Origin: Chamaecyparis obtusa
Lineage: Eukaryota > Streptophyta > Pinopsida > Cupressales > Cupressaceae
Length of the DNA: 64,000 bases
NCBI GenBank assembly: GCA_027943335.1
Contig: BSBK01004078.1
Span: 1,086,001 to 1,150,000, forward strand
Direction: 5' to 3'
The position numbers were made by a program, and so were the translations under genes. Under the pieces are notes generated by a model. It was not told where the DNA came from and made no database searches. It saw only the letters and a list, made by a program, of their open reading frames with translations. Shown here one piece after another: positions 55,482-64,000 of this stretch (positions are counted from its first letter, which is position 1; every line of letters begins with the position of its first letter).

Positions 55482-55498
55482 TGGTGCCCACCATGGGG
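55482..55498 (+). promoter_or_regulatory. E8 primer-binding site
   Basis: TGGTGCCCACCATGGGG two bases after the LTR. It resembles the E5 site TGGCGCCCACCGTGGGC with a C-to-T and a G-to-A change. It sets the + orientation. Confidence 0.8.
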
Positions 55499-57600
55499 CC
55501 CTAGGCCTCATTTTACCATTTTGGTCATATATTGCATGCTTATATTGTCCCTTTTTCATGAATATTTTTTAGAAAATAGGTGAAGTCATGCATACAAAAG
55601 AGTCACTCACGCTTATAGTCATTCTAATGATGCTTACGATCTCTGTTCTGACGCTTACTAGCTGATAACTCACACTTGTGAGAGAAATAGTTTAGCCTTT
55701 GCACGGAAATTTACACCTGTGGTTCAAGAAGTATCACTTATCTGGAATTTGTTATCACCTGGCATCAGCCTTTCTCCACATTTTTCACACTTACTGTTGA
55801 TTAATTGTCGCGTAAGATCAATCATTTTCCGCAATTTTCAATACTGCTTACACTTAGCAATAAACTATTTATGCATACCAGCCTTTATTTACTATTAAGT
55901 TGATTAAATCATTTGTCTAACTCTCTATTTACATGATTTGACAGTAAATGAGCAATCACAAGAAAGGCCAGAAGCTAAAAAGTAGATTTAATCAAGAAGG
56001 AAAGGTGCTAGCAAAGAGGATTAAGAAGGAAAACATTGCACACATCAAGGCTATTCTTGAGAGAACAGAATAGGAGGACAATCAAGTATTCCAAAACTAT
56101 CTTACAATTGTTCAAGCTTATAAAACAAAATTTTTCTCTTTAAATTGGATTTTTAGTCCTTAGTTCAAGTTTTCTTTGGAAATTTGTAAATAAGGTGCAC
56201 AAAATTCATACACAATTCTTTGTTTCATCATTCTCAATTTTGGTTTCCCCTCATAGTGTTTGTTAGTGTTGACTAACTTGCTAGTGGATAAGCACATTGA
56301 GAGGGAGCTATTTGCCAAGGTAAGAAAAATAAATAATGAAATCAATAAAAAATGCCCCTAACTTCAGTTAGCTATAAAGGAAAAGGTAAGCCTAAACTAG
56401 TCAATATTTTCCCTTAGCTTGTGGTATTGGTGCACTTTGAGAATCTAGTAATTAAGAAGGATTAAAGAATCAAACACATAAATCAAAGCCCCTTGTTTGT
56501 GGAAGAGAGTATAAATACTCAAATCCCTATAGTTAGTGGGTGAAAGAAATTGAACAAAATTGTCTATTGTGTTTGGGAACTAAAGGGAAAGTTAGGGATA
56601 TGCTCTTCACCTTTTGGTTAACCAAATTCCCAAAAGCTTGACCTTAATTCCATTTTCCTTGCTTTGAATGAAAATTCTAGAGAATTAGTGGGCTCATCTC
56701 CCGAGTTGTGCCTTAACAAGGCCGGTGAGTGGGACAACCCAAAGTGGGATACACTCACTTTTGCTGCGGGAATCCAACCCACTATAATATGAAATGCATG
56801 CATCCTGAATGGGGTGTGTCACAAATGAATTTTAAATCTTTCAAATTTCCTCTAGTAGTCCTCACAGATTACACAAAATCATACTTTGGTGCATGTGGGA
56901 AACCCCTTAACATACTTGGGGGATGAAAGTTTAAGATCTATTTGAACAAAATCCACAATAAATCCTTGATAAAGTAGCAAGACCACCTTTTAGAGCCAAA
57001 ATGTTAAGAGCCAAATTTGACTTTAGGTAGGCTACTTGGAATTCTTTCTTGTTTTATACTTGTGGAAATGATTGAGAATATACACACTAGCTTGTTTTAG
57101 GGACATGATAAAAAATTGATGTGTGTGTTGAGATTGTTTTTTATTTTCAAACAAGACAATTTCAAAAGACCTGCTCTTAAACATTTAAAAAATTCAAAAT
57201 CTTACAACTTGGTCAAAGAAGTGCCACCTGTAAACAAAAAAATCCTACCTATTAGAGGCTTAGTCATGCCTGTGACTTCGATGAAAATGCGTATCAACAG
57301 GGAAGTCATGCCTAGAACATATTGAATCACGCCTGTTAAAACTAGAAAACTGCTTATCAATAGCAAAGTGCTGCCTGCATACCTATAGTGTTCTACCTAG
57401 TTCAGTACTAGTTCATGTGTAAAAAATTTTTAGTCATTCCTACACTTTGGCAAGTGACACCCAGAAACAAGGAAGGGAAAATAGTGAACATCTCCCGAAG
57501 GTTGGGAAAGATTTTGACATCATTTTTGGATACCCTTTTCAGAGATACTCCTTATCAGTGCAACAAATAGATCATATTCTTGAAAAAGATTTATAATCAT
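55499..57600 (+). other. E8 leader with short open frame
   Basis: Mostly non-coding. TTTACATGATTTGACAG at 55931-55944 looks like a 3' splice site just before an ATG at 55948, which opens 41 basic codons (MSNHKKGQKLKSRFNQEGKV..) ending at a TAG at 56071. I see no recognisable domain in it. Several GCTTAC words recur at 55620-55860. The rest to 57600 shows no coherent protein on either strand. Confidence 0.5.
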
Positions 57601-58132
57601 GGAATTATTTGAGAAATGCATCAATCTTGCTATGGAGCATAATTATTGAAATCAAGATCAAAATTTCTATTGGAATCAAAATGATGAGGTGTCGAAAGAA
57701 GTTTCAGAAGCAATCCAAGATCCTATGTTTATGGAAATAATGGGATTAATTATGAATAGGGATAAAGAAGCATATTTCATGAAGTTAGCTCAATTAGGAG
57801 CTAAGCTTCCTCATGATTTTGACACATCAATCTTGAGGGAGAATTAGGAGAAACAAAAAGATACATCATCTAAAAAGCCATCGTTAAGATCAATGTGTCC
57901 TTTTCTTTATAATGTTATGCCATCTATATCTTCATTTTCCTCACATCAGAATCTCCATTGGAATCAAAATGATGAGGTTTCTGAAGAAGAAGTTTCAGAA
58001 GCAATCCAAGATCCCATATTTATGGAAACAATGCAATTAATTTTGAAGAGGGATAAAGAAGCATACTTCATGAAGTTAGCTGAATCAGCAGCTAAGTTTC
58101 CTCATAATTTTTTTACGGTTTCAAAATAGATG
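57601..58132 (+). pseudogene. E8 gag-like region with tandem duplication
   Basis: Frame from ATG at 57598: WNQNDEVSKEVSEAIQDPMF, then MNRDKEAYFMKLAQLGAKLP; 288 bases later the same unit recurs as WNQNDEVSEEEVSEAIQDPI with KRDKEAYFMKLAESAAKFPH. The unit resembles the Tat Gag N-terminal block EPLFQQYVEKYLDQNKDKFL..LINKGARVPYNFD in E5. The second unit is in an open frame (57893-58129). Stops follow NY and REN. Confidence 0.65.
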
Positions 58133-58139
58133 AAGATAA

Positions 58140-58560
58140 TCACACCATTGTCTCCCTCTTAAGGATAATATATCTATTCTAAGGATTACCTATTCCATCA
58201 TGAAATACACTTGAATTGTCAACCCAGGGACGTAGGACTTGAAATGGGTCAGCACAGTTTCTGCACTAAGTTCCTTTAGGAATCATAACACCTATGTTGC
58301 AGGAAAGTAAAATGCTTTGGAAGAGTCTATACTGCTGCTACAAAATAGTAAACACATCTTGGCTAACAACAGATAATTGCAGAAAGCTTAAAAATGAAAC
58401 TAAACTAATTAACAACTTAGAACATCCACTATGATCATTTTCTTCAAGTGCTACAGGAACTTTCATAGTAATAATGCTGCAGGACTAATACATTAAATCT
58501 ATCTGAAAATAGGAAACTACAAGAAATGAATCTATTCTACCTAAATCTATTCCACCTCCC
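58140..58560 (-). other. Leader-like sequence beyond the E7 LTR
   Basis: No coding frame. On the - strand it has TTCTTGTAGTTTCC, GTCCTGCAGC and GTTCTAAGTTGTTAATTAG, similar to sequence after the E1 LTR (12820-12960). Confidence 0.45.
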
Positions 58561-58572
58561 AAGTGGGCGCCA
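58561..58572 (-). other. Primer-binding-site-like motif beyond E7 LTR
   Basis: The - strand reads TGGCGCCCACTT one base after the LTR end. It shares TGGCGCCCAC with the E5 primer site. Its place after what should be a 3' LTR is unexpected. Confidence 0.6.
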
Positions 58573-58573
58573 T

Positions 58574-59328
58574 TGGTTGGCTTCAATTAACTATGAACAC
58601 AACAAGTACTTCAAAATCTCTGTTCCATTAAAATCCTTCTTTGATTACATAAAAACTGAATAATTCATGAAGAACAGAAAGAGTAACTTCTGAATCTAAA
58701 TCAGCACTATCTATTTTCTCATTAGCTTACTAAGATGATCCAAATCCATTATATAGAGGATTGGATGCTTATTAAAAACATAAAATAAAAAGTCTTGAAC
58801 AAACATCACCAGAAAAGAAGGTGGAAGATCAACCATGACATAGTACATTTACTACCAAGTAATAGAATAACAACTCGCAAGAAATATAGCAAGTTGTATC
58901 CCCTATATTCTCTGGAAAAATAACTCCTTTGTAGGTGCGACTTATCCAATGGAACTGAACCACACTTTCTTTGCCATGACCGGTCTCTATTATCCTCCTC
59001 CTTAAATGCAGTAATCACCTCTCTTTGCATTGCCCCTCATTCTCCTGCAAAGTTAGCAACATCCGGAACACATATGCAAGATAACATTCCTACTTTTACT
59101 TAGATATTAGAACATAGCTTAAAATAGTTATATGAAATATTGCATTCTATGTATAATATTAAGCAAAACATGTCATACACACTACCCATAGGTTTAGTAG
59201 GTTCTAACTATTTCTGGCATTAGTTCACAAGATATTTACTACAAGTGTTTAGAAATGTTTTGTCAAAGCACAAAAAGTGTGTGCAAACTATGAAAACTAT
59301 ATCAAAATTAAGACATTAATATGCCTCA
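58574..59328 (-). repeat. E7 LTR-like segment
   Basis: Sense start TGAGGCATATTAATG after the PPT-like site, sense end ..GAAGCCAACCA. TATA box TCTATATAATGG (sense) at about 58746-58757. About the same length as the E1 segment and bounded by the same motifs. No second copy in the window. Confidence 0.62.
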
Positions 59329-59350
59329 TCATCTGCTCCCCACTAATAAA
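59329..59350 (-). promoter_or_regulatory. E7 polypurine-tract-like site
   Basis: Sense strand GACAAGCATTTTATTAGTGGGGAGCAGATGA in overlapping pieces: a GACAAG box and a GGGGAG run before TGAGGC. It parallels GTCAAGCTGGGGGGCGACGA in E1. Confidence 0.6.
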
Positions 59351-59597
59351 ATGCTTGTCCTCAAGAATTATACTTCTTTGCCATAGCTCTGAAGTCACTA
59401 AATATGGTTCTCCCTTTCTTCCCACTTCTGAAGGTGTAGAAGAATTCTCTGGTGCTCTCCTAGTGTTCACCTATGTGCTCCTCAACCAACAGGTCTAGTC
59501 TAGTAGCATCATTATCATAAAGAGGGGAAAGAAGTGTAGGAGGTTGAAAGGACAAGGGCATCCATAGTTTCTTTCTGATCTGTCAGCCCAGTTGTAT

Positions 59598-61756
59598 TTA
59601 TTTGGTCACCCTATGAATAGCTGCCTCATAATTGATAGGGCTATGTGGTTCTACCTTTTTGAAGGCTTCTGGTAGTCGGTTCCACCGGTTCCTAATCCCT
59701 GAAAAATCTCTTTGTTGTGTAAAGTTTGGGAGTGTCTGGTAATCTTTGTAAACCTTTTCTCTTTCTACAAACACTTTATCCTTGACCTCTGGTTTTTGTT
59801 TCACATAATTTAATCTGAACCAGTCTCTTAGAAGATCATCAGGCTTATGTGATTCAGCCCATAGTGGCAAGGGTTCAGATTTATGAAGATCTTTGTAGAC
59901 ATTTAACTGCTTATCATAGTTTGTCTCATTGTACATCCATGACATTAAAGCTCTACGGTGAACATCTCCTATGTAAAGCAGAGGATTCCACTCTATTTCA
60001 TGTTGAATTATGAAATTATGCAGATATAGTTCACACAAAAAATTCTTCTGCCATGAGGGCGGAGTCTGATACACATTGTAAAAATCTTGAGCAGTTTTAA
60101 ATTCACAATCAATATTCCTTATTGTCATCATTAGTTGAAATAACAAAAAATGTTCCTTCAGACAAATGGAATACACCCTTGGTGGTGGTCTACAGGCCAT
60201 GACTTGCCCAGCTAACTTTAAGGCCTTATTCATCTGTTGTTTCTATTTCTCAAGCCACTCCTTAAGGGATTCAATTTCCTCATCTTTATCAAATATTATT
60301 TTTTGCATTTGGTCTTGTTCTTGTTTCCACAAGGTCTTTTGAAAAATGAAGTGATTGTACATACCAAATAATACAAATTGAATTGTAGATGAAGGGAATT
60401 CTTGGGCCATAGCTTTCTTCTTCCATTCCTTAGCAACTTGCTGGAAATAATGGGTGTACCAAGAGGATCTATAAGGTATGACAGAAACATTAGAGTATAC
60501 AGGGACTGGTGGAGAAGTAGGTTGAATAGTTTCAGGGGCATTTTCTATGACTATAGCAAGATTTGACTCACACATTTCTTAATCACCCTGTGGCATTTCA
60601 CTATCAGGCTCATTTTCACATGTTTCCACATTTTGGGGTTCCAACTGTACAGGAGAGTCATCTGGAATATTCTCAACCTGTGATTCTACATGAGTTTTTG
60701 ACATTGAAACATTTATGTTTTCAGGGGAAACTGAGGATACTTGACCTTGCATGCAAGGGCTTCGATGTACAAGAACCTCATTAACTTCTATTGCTTTGCG
60801 GGTCCATTTTGGTTTAGATGGTGCTAGGGTAGACGTTGCAGGATTAGTTGCTGTAGGACTATACCTTTTTCTCTTTGCCACTTGAACAAAAGGGTTTTGG
60901 GCTTTCCTTTTAAAATTAGGGCTCTCTTCATTAACCTTATGTTTTCCTTTGTCTCTAGAAGAGCTAGGTATATCACCCTCTAAAATAGGCCCAACAAATT
61001 TATTAGTAGGGGGTAATGTTGGTTCTTTCTCTATTTTAGCTGGATTCTGACTAGGCCCCACAATCTCTTCCTCATTCCCTAAATTTTTCAGGATAGGGTT
61101 GGCTTGATGCTGCAAGGTTTTAAATTCAACAAATTCTACCCACGATATAGGGGAGGAATCCCTAAGAGATCTTTCAACTAAAAGTTTAACTAGGGCATAT
61201 TGAGAAATAGAATTTTGATTTCCTTTTTGAGTTTTTTCAGCACTAATACACAACATATTGTAAAGGAAATTGGGGATATTAACTTGAATGTTATGCCTTA
61301 CACAACTGAGCAACTTAAAATGATGAGCATGCAGGTTTGAAAATTTACCTTTGCAGGTCAAGTACTTGATGATATGGTTCACCAATTCTGGATATGGCAC
61401 TGAAGAGACAGTGTCTTACACCCTTGCTTTGAGATTTCCAATGGAGGGTCACCCGGCTGAGAAAATTGTGCCCGAGACAACTTGGCGTTATGTTCATTTG
61501 GATAGTGCTCTCCATTAAATGGTAGTCTTGTGACTTCTGCTATCTGCTCCTTAGTAGAAACCACTGTTAATCCCCATACTATGGCTTCTCCTTCATTGAA
61601 TGTCCTCATAAAATCCATTGCTACTTCTTCATTGAACTCTATTAATTGCAGGAAGTAGCCAAGCCATCCACAAGCGTTAAAACTCTAGACTGCTTCCACA
61701 TCTGCTAGTAGAATACCATGGACAACCGGCTCATTTCTTTGCAATTGTCCCGCCAT
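59598..61756 (-). CDS. E7 extra ORF downstream of integrase, about 720 codons, unknown function
   Basis: I know no characterised function. From an ATG at 61756 the frame reads MAGQLQRNEPVVHGILLADV, GWLGYFLQLIEFNEEVAMDF, RTFNEGEAIVWGLTVVSTKE and IAEVTRLPFNGEHYPNEHNA. A shift near 61390 leads to PELVNHIIKYLTCKGKFSNL. A Pro/Ser/Lys-rich middle with basic AKRKRYSP follows (60850-61000), then a C-terminal part with coiled-coil character (WKQEQDQMQKIIFDKDEEIE), CRPPPRVYSICLKEHFLLFQ and WNPLLYIGDVHRRALMSW. Only one frameshift and three stops (about 61690, 60576, 60240). No signal peptide or membrane helix is evident, so it does not look like a classical envelope gene. The FNEEV..EVTRLPFNGE part resembles uncharacterised plant transposon-associated proteins. 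Confidence 0.72.
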
Positions 61757-62562
61757 CTTCAAAATGCCTAGTTTTAAATTTCTCTATTCTCACCACCCTG
61801 ATAATTTTTACCCCCTTAACACTCTGCAAATACCTTTTTTCAGAATTCAAATTGACTTTTTGAGAAATGCCAATACCACATTCCCTTAACACGGGTCCGT
61901 TATGTTTGGCATGTAAAATAATGATGCTATTAATTATGAAGGACATCAAGGTTTTAACTGGAAGTGTTCTCATATAAATCATAGTCCTTTTAAGTCATGT
62001 CAAACTCAGGAAATCTTTCCCAAAATTAGAATGAAAAGGTACGATAGATACAATAAAGATTTTAAAATTAAAAACAGACCGCAGCCAAAGTACAACATAT
62101 AAGGTGGACATGACTAGGGTGACGTGGAGATGACACTTGGAAATTAATACACTGTCCCTGCCCCCCATGAAATTTGGACAAGTGTCCGCACTTAAAAAAT
62201 TTCACACAGGAATGGAAAATTGGCTTAAGGCTTATATGATAGATTTAATGTAGTATTAGATATAATTTTTGAAACCTATGCAGTAAAAATGAGTAAAAAA
62301 GAAAAATGTTGTACCTGAAAATTTTAGATCGTACATCCACATGCGATTTGATGAGTTGGTGAAGGCTGGTGACTGCATAAAAAGTGCTGATGGCATGTTT
62401 TATTGAAAGCAGTAAATGAAAACAAAATTTGTGGGTGACGTGGAGTGTGAGTGGATGATAGACAAAGAAATGAGATGAGTTGATAAGAAGAAAATGAAAA
62501 TGAATGAAAGAATGAACCTCAGATGGAATGAGGTTTTATTATGGGTGTTTGTTGTAGGCTTG
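61757..62562 (-). other. Spacer between E7 integrase and extra ORF
   Basis: No coherent protein. A GGGGGG-type run (CCCCCC on + at 62161) lies in it. The spacer could hold a splice site or promoter for the extra ORF, but I see no decisive motif. Confidence 0.45.
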
Positions 62563-64000
62563 TTATGGTATGGCTACAGGAAGAAGGCTTGCACCCTCCG
62601 CTGTAGGAACTATGTCTGTAGGAGCTGGTAAATTTCTTGGTTGGAACTGCTGTAGGAACTCATCCTTGGTCTGTGGTTTATGATAGTTGCACAATCGGTG
62701 GGCATTTACAAGCAGTTTGAACTAGACTGGATCAATGGTTGTTAGTTGGACTACTCCATTATCGAATACATACTAAATTTTGTAAGGCCCTATCCTCTGA
62801 GTCTACAATTTTGCTGGAATCTCCTTGAATTGAGAATCATATAAAAGAGCCCAATCTCCCACTTGCAAGTGTTTATTCCTGATATGTGCATCATGCCACT
62901 TCTTCCATTATCTCTAAATGATCTATGTTCTTTCCAAAGATGTTTTTCTCATTTCATCCAGTGAGTTCAAGTGGAGAAGTCTCTCTTCTTGTGCTGCAGG
63001 AAGGCTAATGTTCAATTCCAGAGCAGTGCGCAATGTTTTATGTTCAAATTCAATGGGCAACATTACTACTTTGCCATACACAAGTTCAAATGGGGTCAAT
63101 CTAGTTGTTGTCTTCCATGTAGTTTGGTAAGCCCAGACAGCTTCAGTTAACCTACTGCTCCAATCCCTCCTATGTATTTGCACTGTCTTGTTCAGAATGG
63201 CCTCAATTTCTCTATTGGTGACCTCTGCTTGCCAATTTGCCTGAGGGTGATAAGGGTTGGATTTATGATGCCTTATGCTATATTCTTTCATAAGTTCAGT
63301 GATCAAATTTGATGTGAACTGGGCTCCTTGATCTGTTACAAGTTCTCTGGGAACTTCATAGCATGTGAATATTTCTTCATATAAGAATTTAGCTACTTTC
63401 TCATCTCTTTCATTTTTCATCACCCTGACTTCGACCCATTTTGTTAAATAATTTGTACATACCAAGATGTAGGATTTTCCATTTGATGGTGGGTCAATTG
63501 GCCCTATGAATTCCATACCTCACTTGTTAGAGGGTGTTATAACAACCTGTGGATTGAGTGGCATCTCATCTGATCTGGTTGGCTGGACCATTCTTTGGCA
63601 TTTGTCACACTTGGTTGTATAAGTTGCTGCATCCTTATGTAATGTTGGCTAATAATATCCAGTTGTAAGTATCTTTAATGCTGTTTGTTTTCTTGCAAAA
63701 TGGCCTCCACATGGTTCATCATGACAGGCATGTAGTATGTCATATATTTCATCTTCCTTGACACATCTCCTCATGATTTGATCTAGTCCAGTATAGAAGA
63801 GATTGTTATCTATCCATGAATAATGAAAACTTTTCTCTGCAAGCTTCTTCCTATCTTTTTGGGAGAAGTGTGGGGCCATTTTATGTGCAGCAAGATAGTT
63901 TTATATATCTACATACCATGGTGTATGGGTTGCTATGTGGAACAAATGCTCATTTGGAAATGTATCTTCAATTGGAGTTGGATGTTCATCAGCAAGTTGA
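62563..64000 (-). pseudogene. E7 integrase (Athila-like), upstream end outside window
   Basis: Open parts 63649-63879 and 62923-63516. Zinc module HACHDEPCGGHF..KILTTGYY, then CDKCQ near 63600-63730. Core MEFIGPIDPPSNGKSYILVC, NYLTKWVEVRVMKNERDEKV, PRELVTDQGAQFTSNLITEL and SNPYHPQANWQAEVTNREIE give Asp, Asp and Glu. The Athila-style tail WAYQTTWKTTTRLTPFELVY, MLPIEFEHKTLRTALELN, LNSLDEMRKTS follows. A stop after ERT (62922) precedes the C-terminal VGDWALLYDSQFKE. Final stop at 62563. Better preserved than E1. Confidence 0.92.

Larger units (their letters stand above)
54497..58140 (+). mobile_element. E8, LTR retrotransposon with gag-like remnant
   Basis: A 5' LTR (54497-55479), primer-binding site (55482-55498), leader with a possible intron and a decayed gag-like region (about 57600-58130). 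It inserted into the duplicate E5 leader after GTTAG. No pol domain and no 3' LTR are visible before sequence of E7 takes over near 58140. It is probably Tat-like by LTR start and primer site. Confidence 0.78.
58140..64000 (-). mobile_element. E7, Athila-like Ty3/Gypsy element (integrase, extra ORF, LTR)
   Basis: Reading leftward from the window edge: integrase (to 62563), a spacer, an extra ORF (61756-59598), a PPT-like site, an LTR-like segment (59328-58574) and, beyond it, a primer-site-like motif and leader-like sequence to about 58140. RT and upstream genes lie outside the window. It shares integrase style and the extra ORF with E1 but is better preserved. Confidence 0.85.

Noticed and set aside
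59598..61756. Calling the extra ORF an envelope gene
   Set aside because: Position fits, but no signal peptide, hydrophobic fusion or membrane anchor segment can be seen; only position supports it.

Overview
This window looks like a piece of a very large seed-plant genome, most likely a gymnosperm (conifer-type). It is AT-rich, holds no recognisable host gene, tRNA or rRNA, and consists almost entirely of old, stop-riddled LTR retrotransposons nested in one another. The organism call is inference from the repeat landscape; nothing here proves the species. Elements are numbered E1 to E8 below.

Layout, left to right. (1) E1, an Athila-like Ty3/Gypsy element on the + strand (1-1978 and 7946-12768), carries protease, RT, RNase H, integrase and an extra 3' ORF. 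It is split by E2, a complete but dead chromovirus on the - strand (1979-7940; target duplication ACAAG). (2) 12781-14310 is non-coding. (3) E3, a Ty1/copia element on the + strand (14311-25477), is itself interrupted by a 1451-bp solo LTR (15132-16582, duplication TAAGT) and by E5, a Tat-like Gypsy deletion derivative on the - strand (18342-24748, duplication AATTA). (4) 25478-31183 holds a decayed minus-strand gag-like gene with a zinc knuckle, split or flanked by two related LTR-like segments. (5) E4, a second chromovirus on the - strand (31184-40138), has an odd compound organisation: full LTR, about 435 bp of pol 3' end, then a truncated LTR, at both ends, with the same junction in each. 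A further 855-bp solo LTR sits in one of them (32254-33108). (6) 40139-42075 holds a cluster of GTATC/GATAC hairpins followed by a + strand plant mobile domain pseudogene with a recognisable 82-bp intron. (7) E6, a Tat/Ogre-type element on the - strand (43690-49628), has two RNase H domains and a likely intron between protease and RT; the plant mobile domain gene lies antisense beyond the end of its pol. (8) 49629-54496 is a second copy of the E3-plus-E5 locus (17370-23365). (9) E8, a + strand LTR element (54497 to about 58140), has a clear LTR, TATA box, primer-binding site and a duplicated gag-like segment. (10) E7, an Athila-like element on the - strand (about 58140-64000), has integrase, an extra 3' ORF of about 720 codons that is nearly intact, and an LTR.

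Within each element the genes work as standard LTR retrotransposon modules: Gag for the particle, protease, RT and RNase H for replication, and integrase (with a chromodomain in E2 and E4) for insertion. None looks autonomous now. The most notable items are the extra ORF placed downstream of integrase in both Athila-like elements, the compound-LTR chromovirus with a fused LTR/chromodomain ORF, and the antisense plant mobile domain gene with its hairpin cluster beside a Tat-type element.
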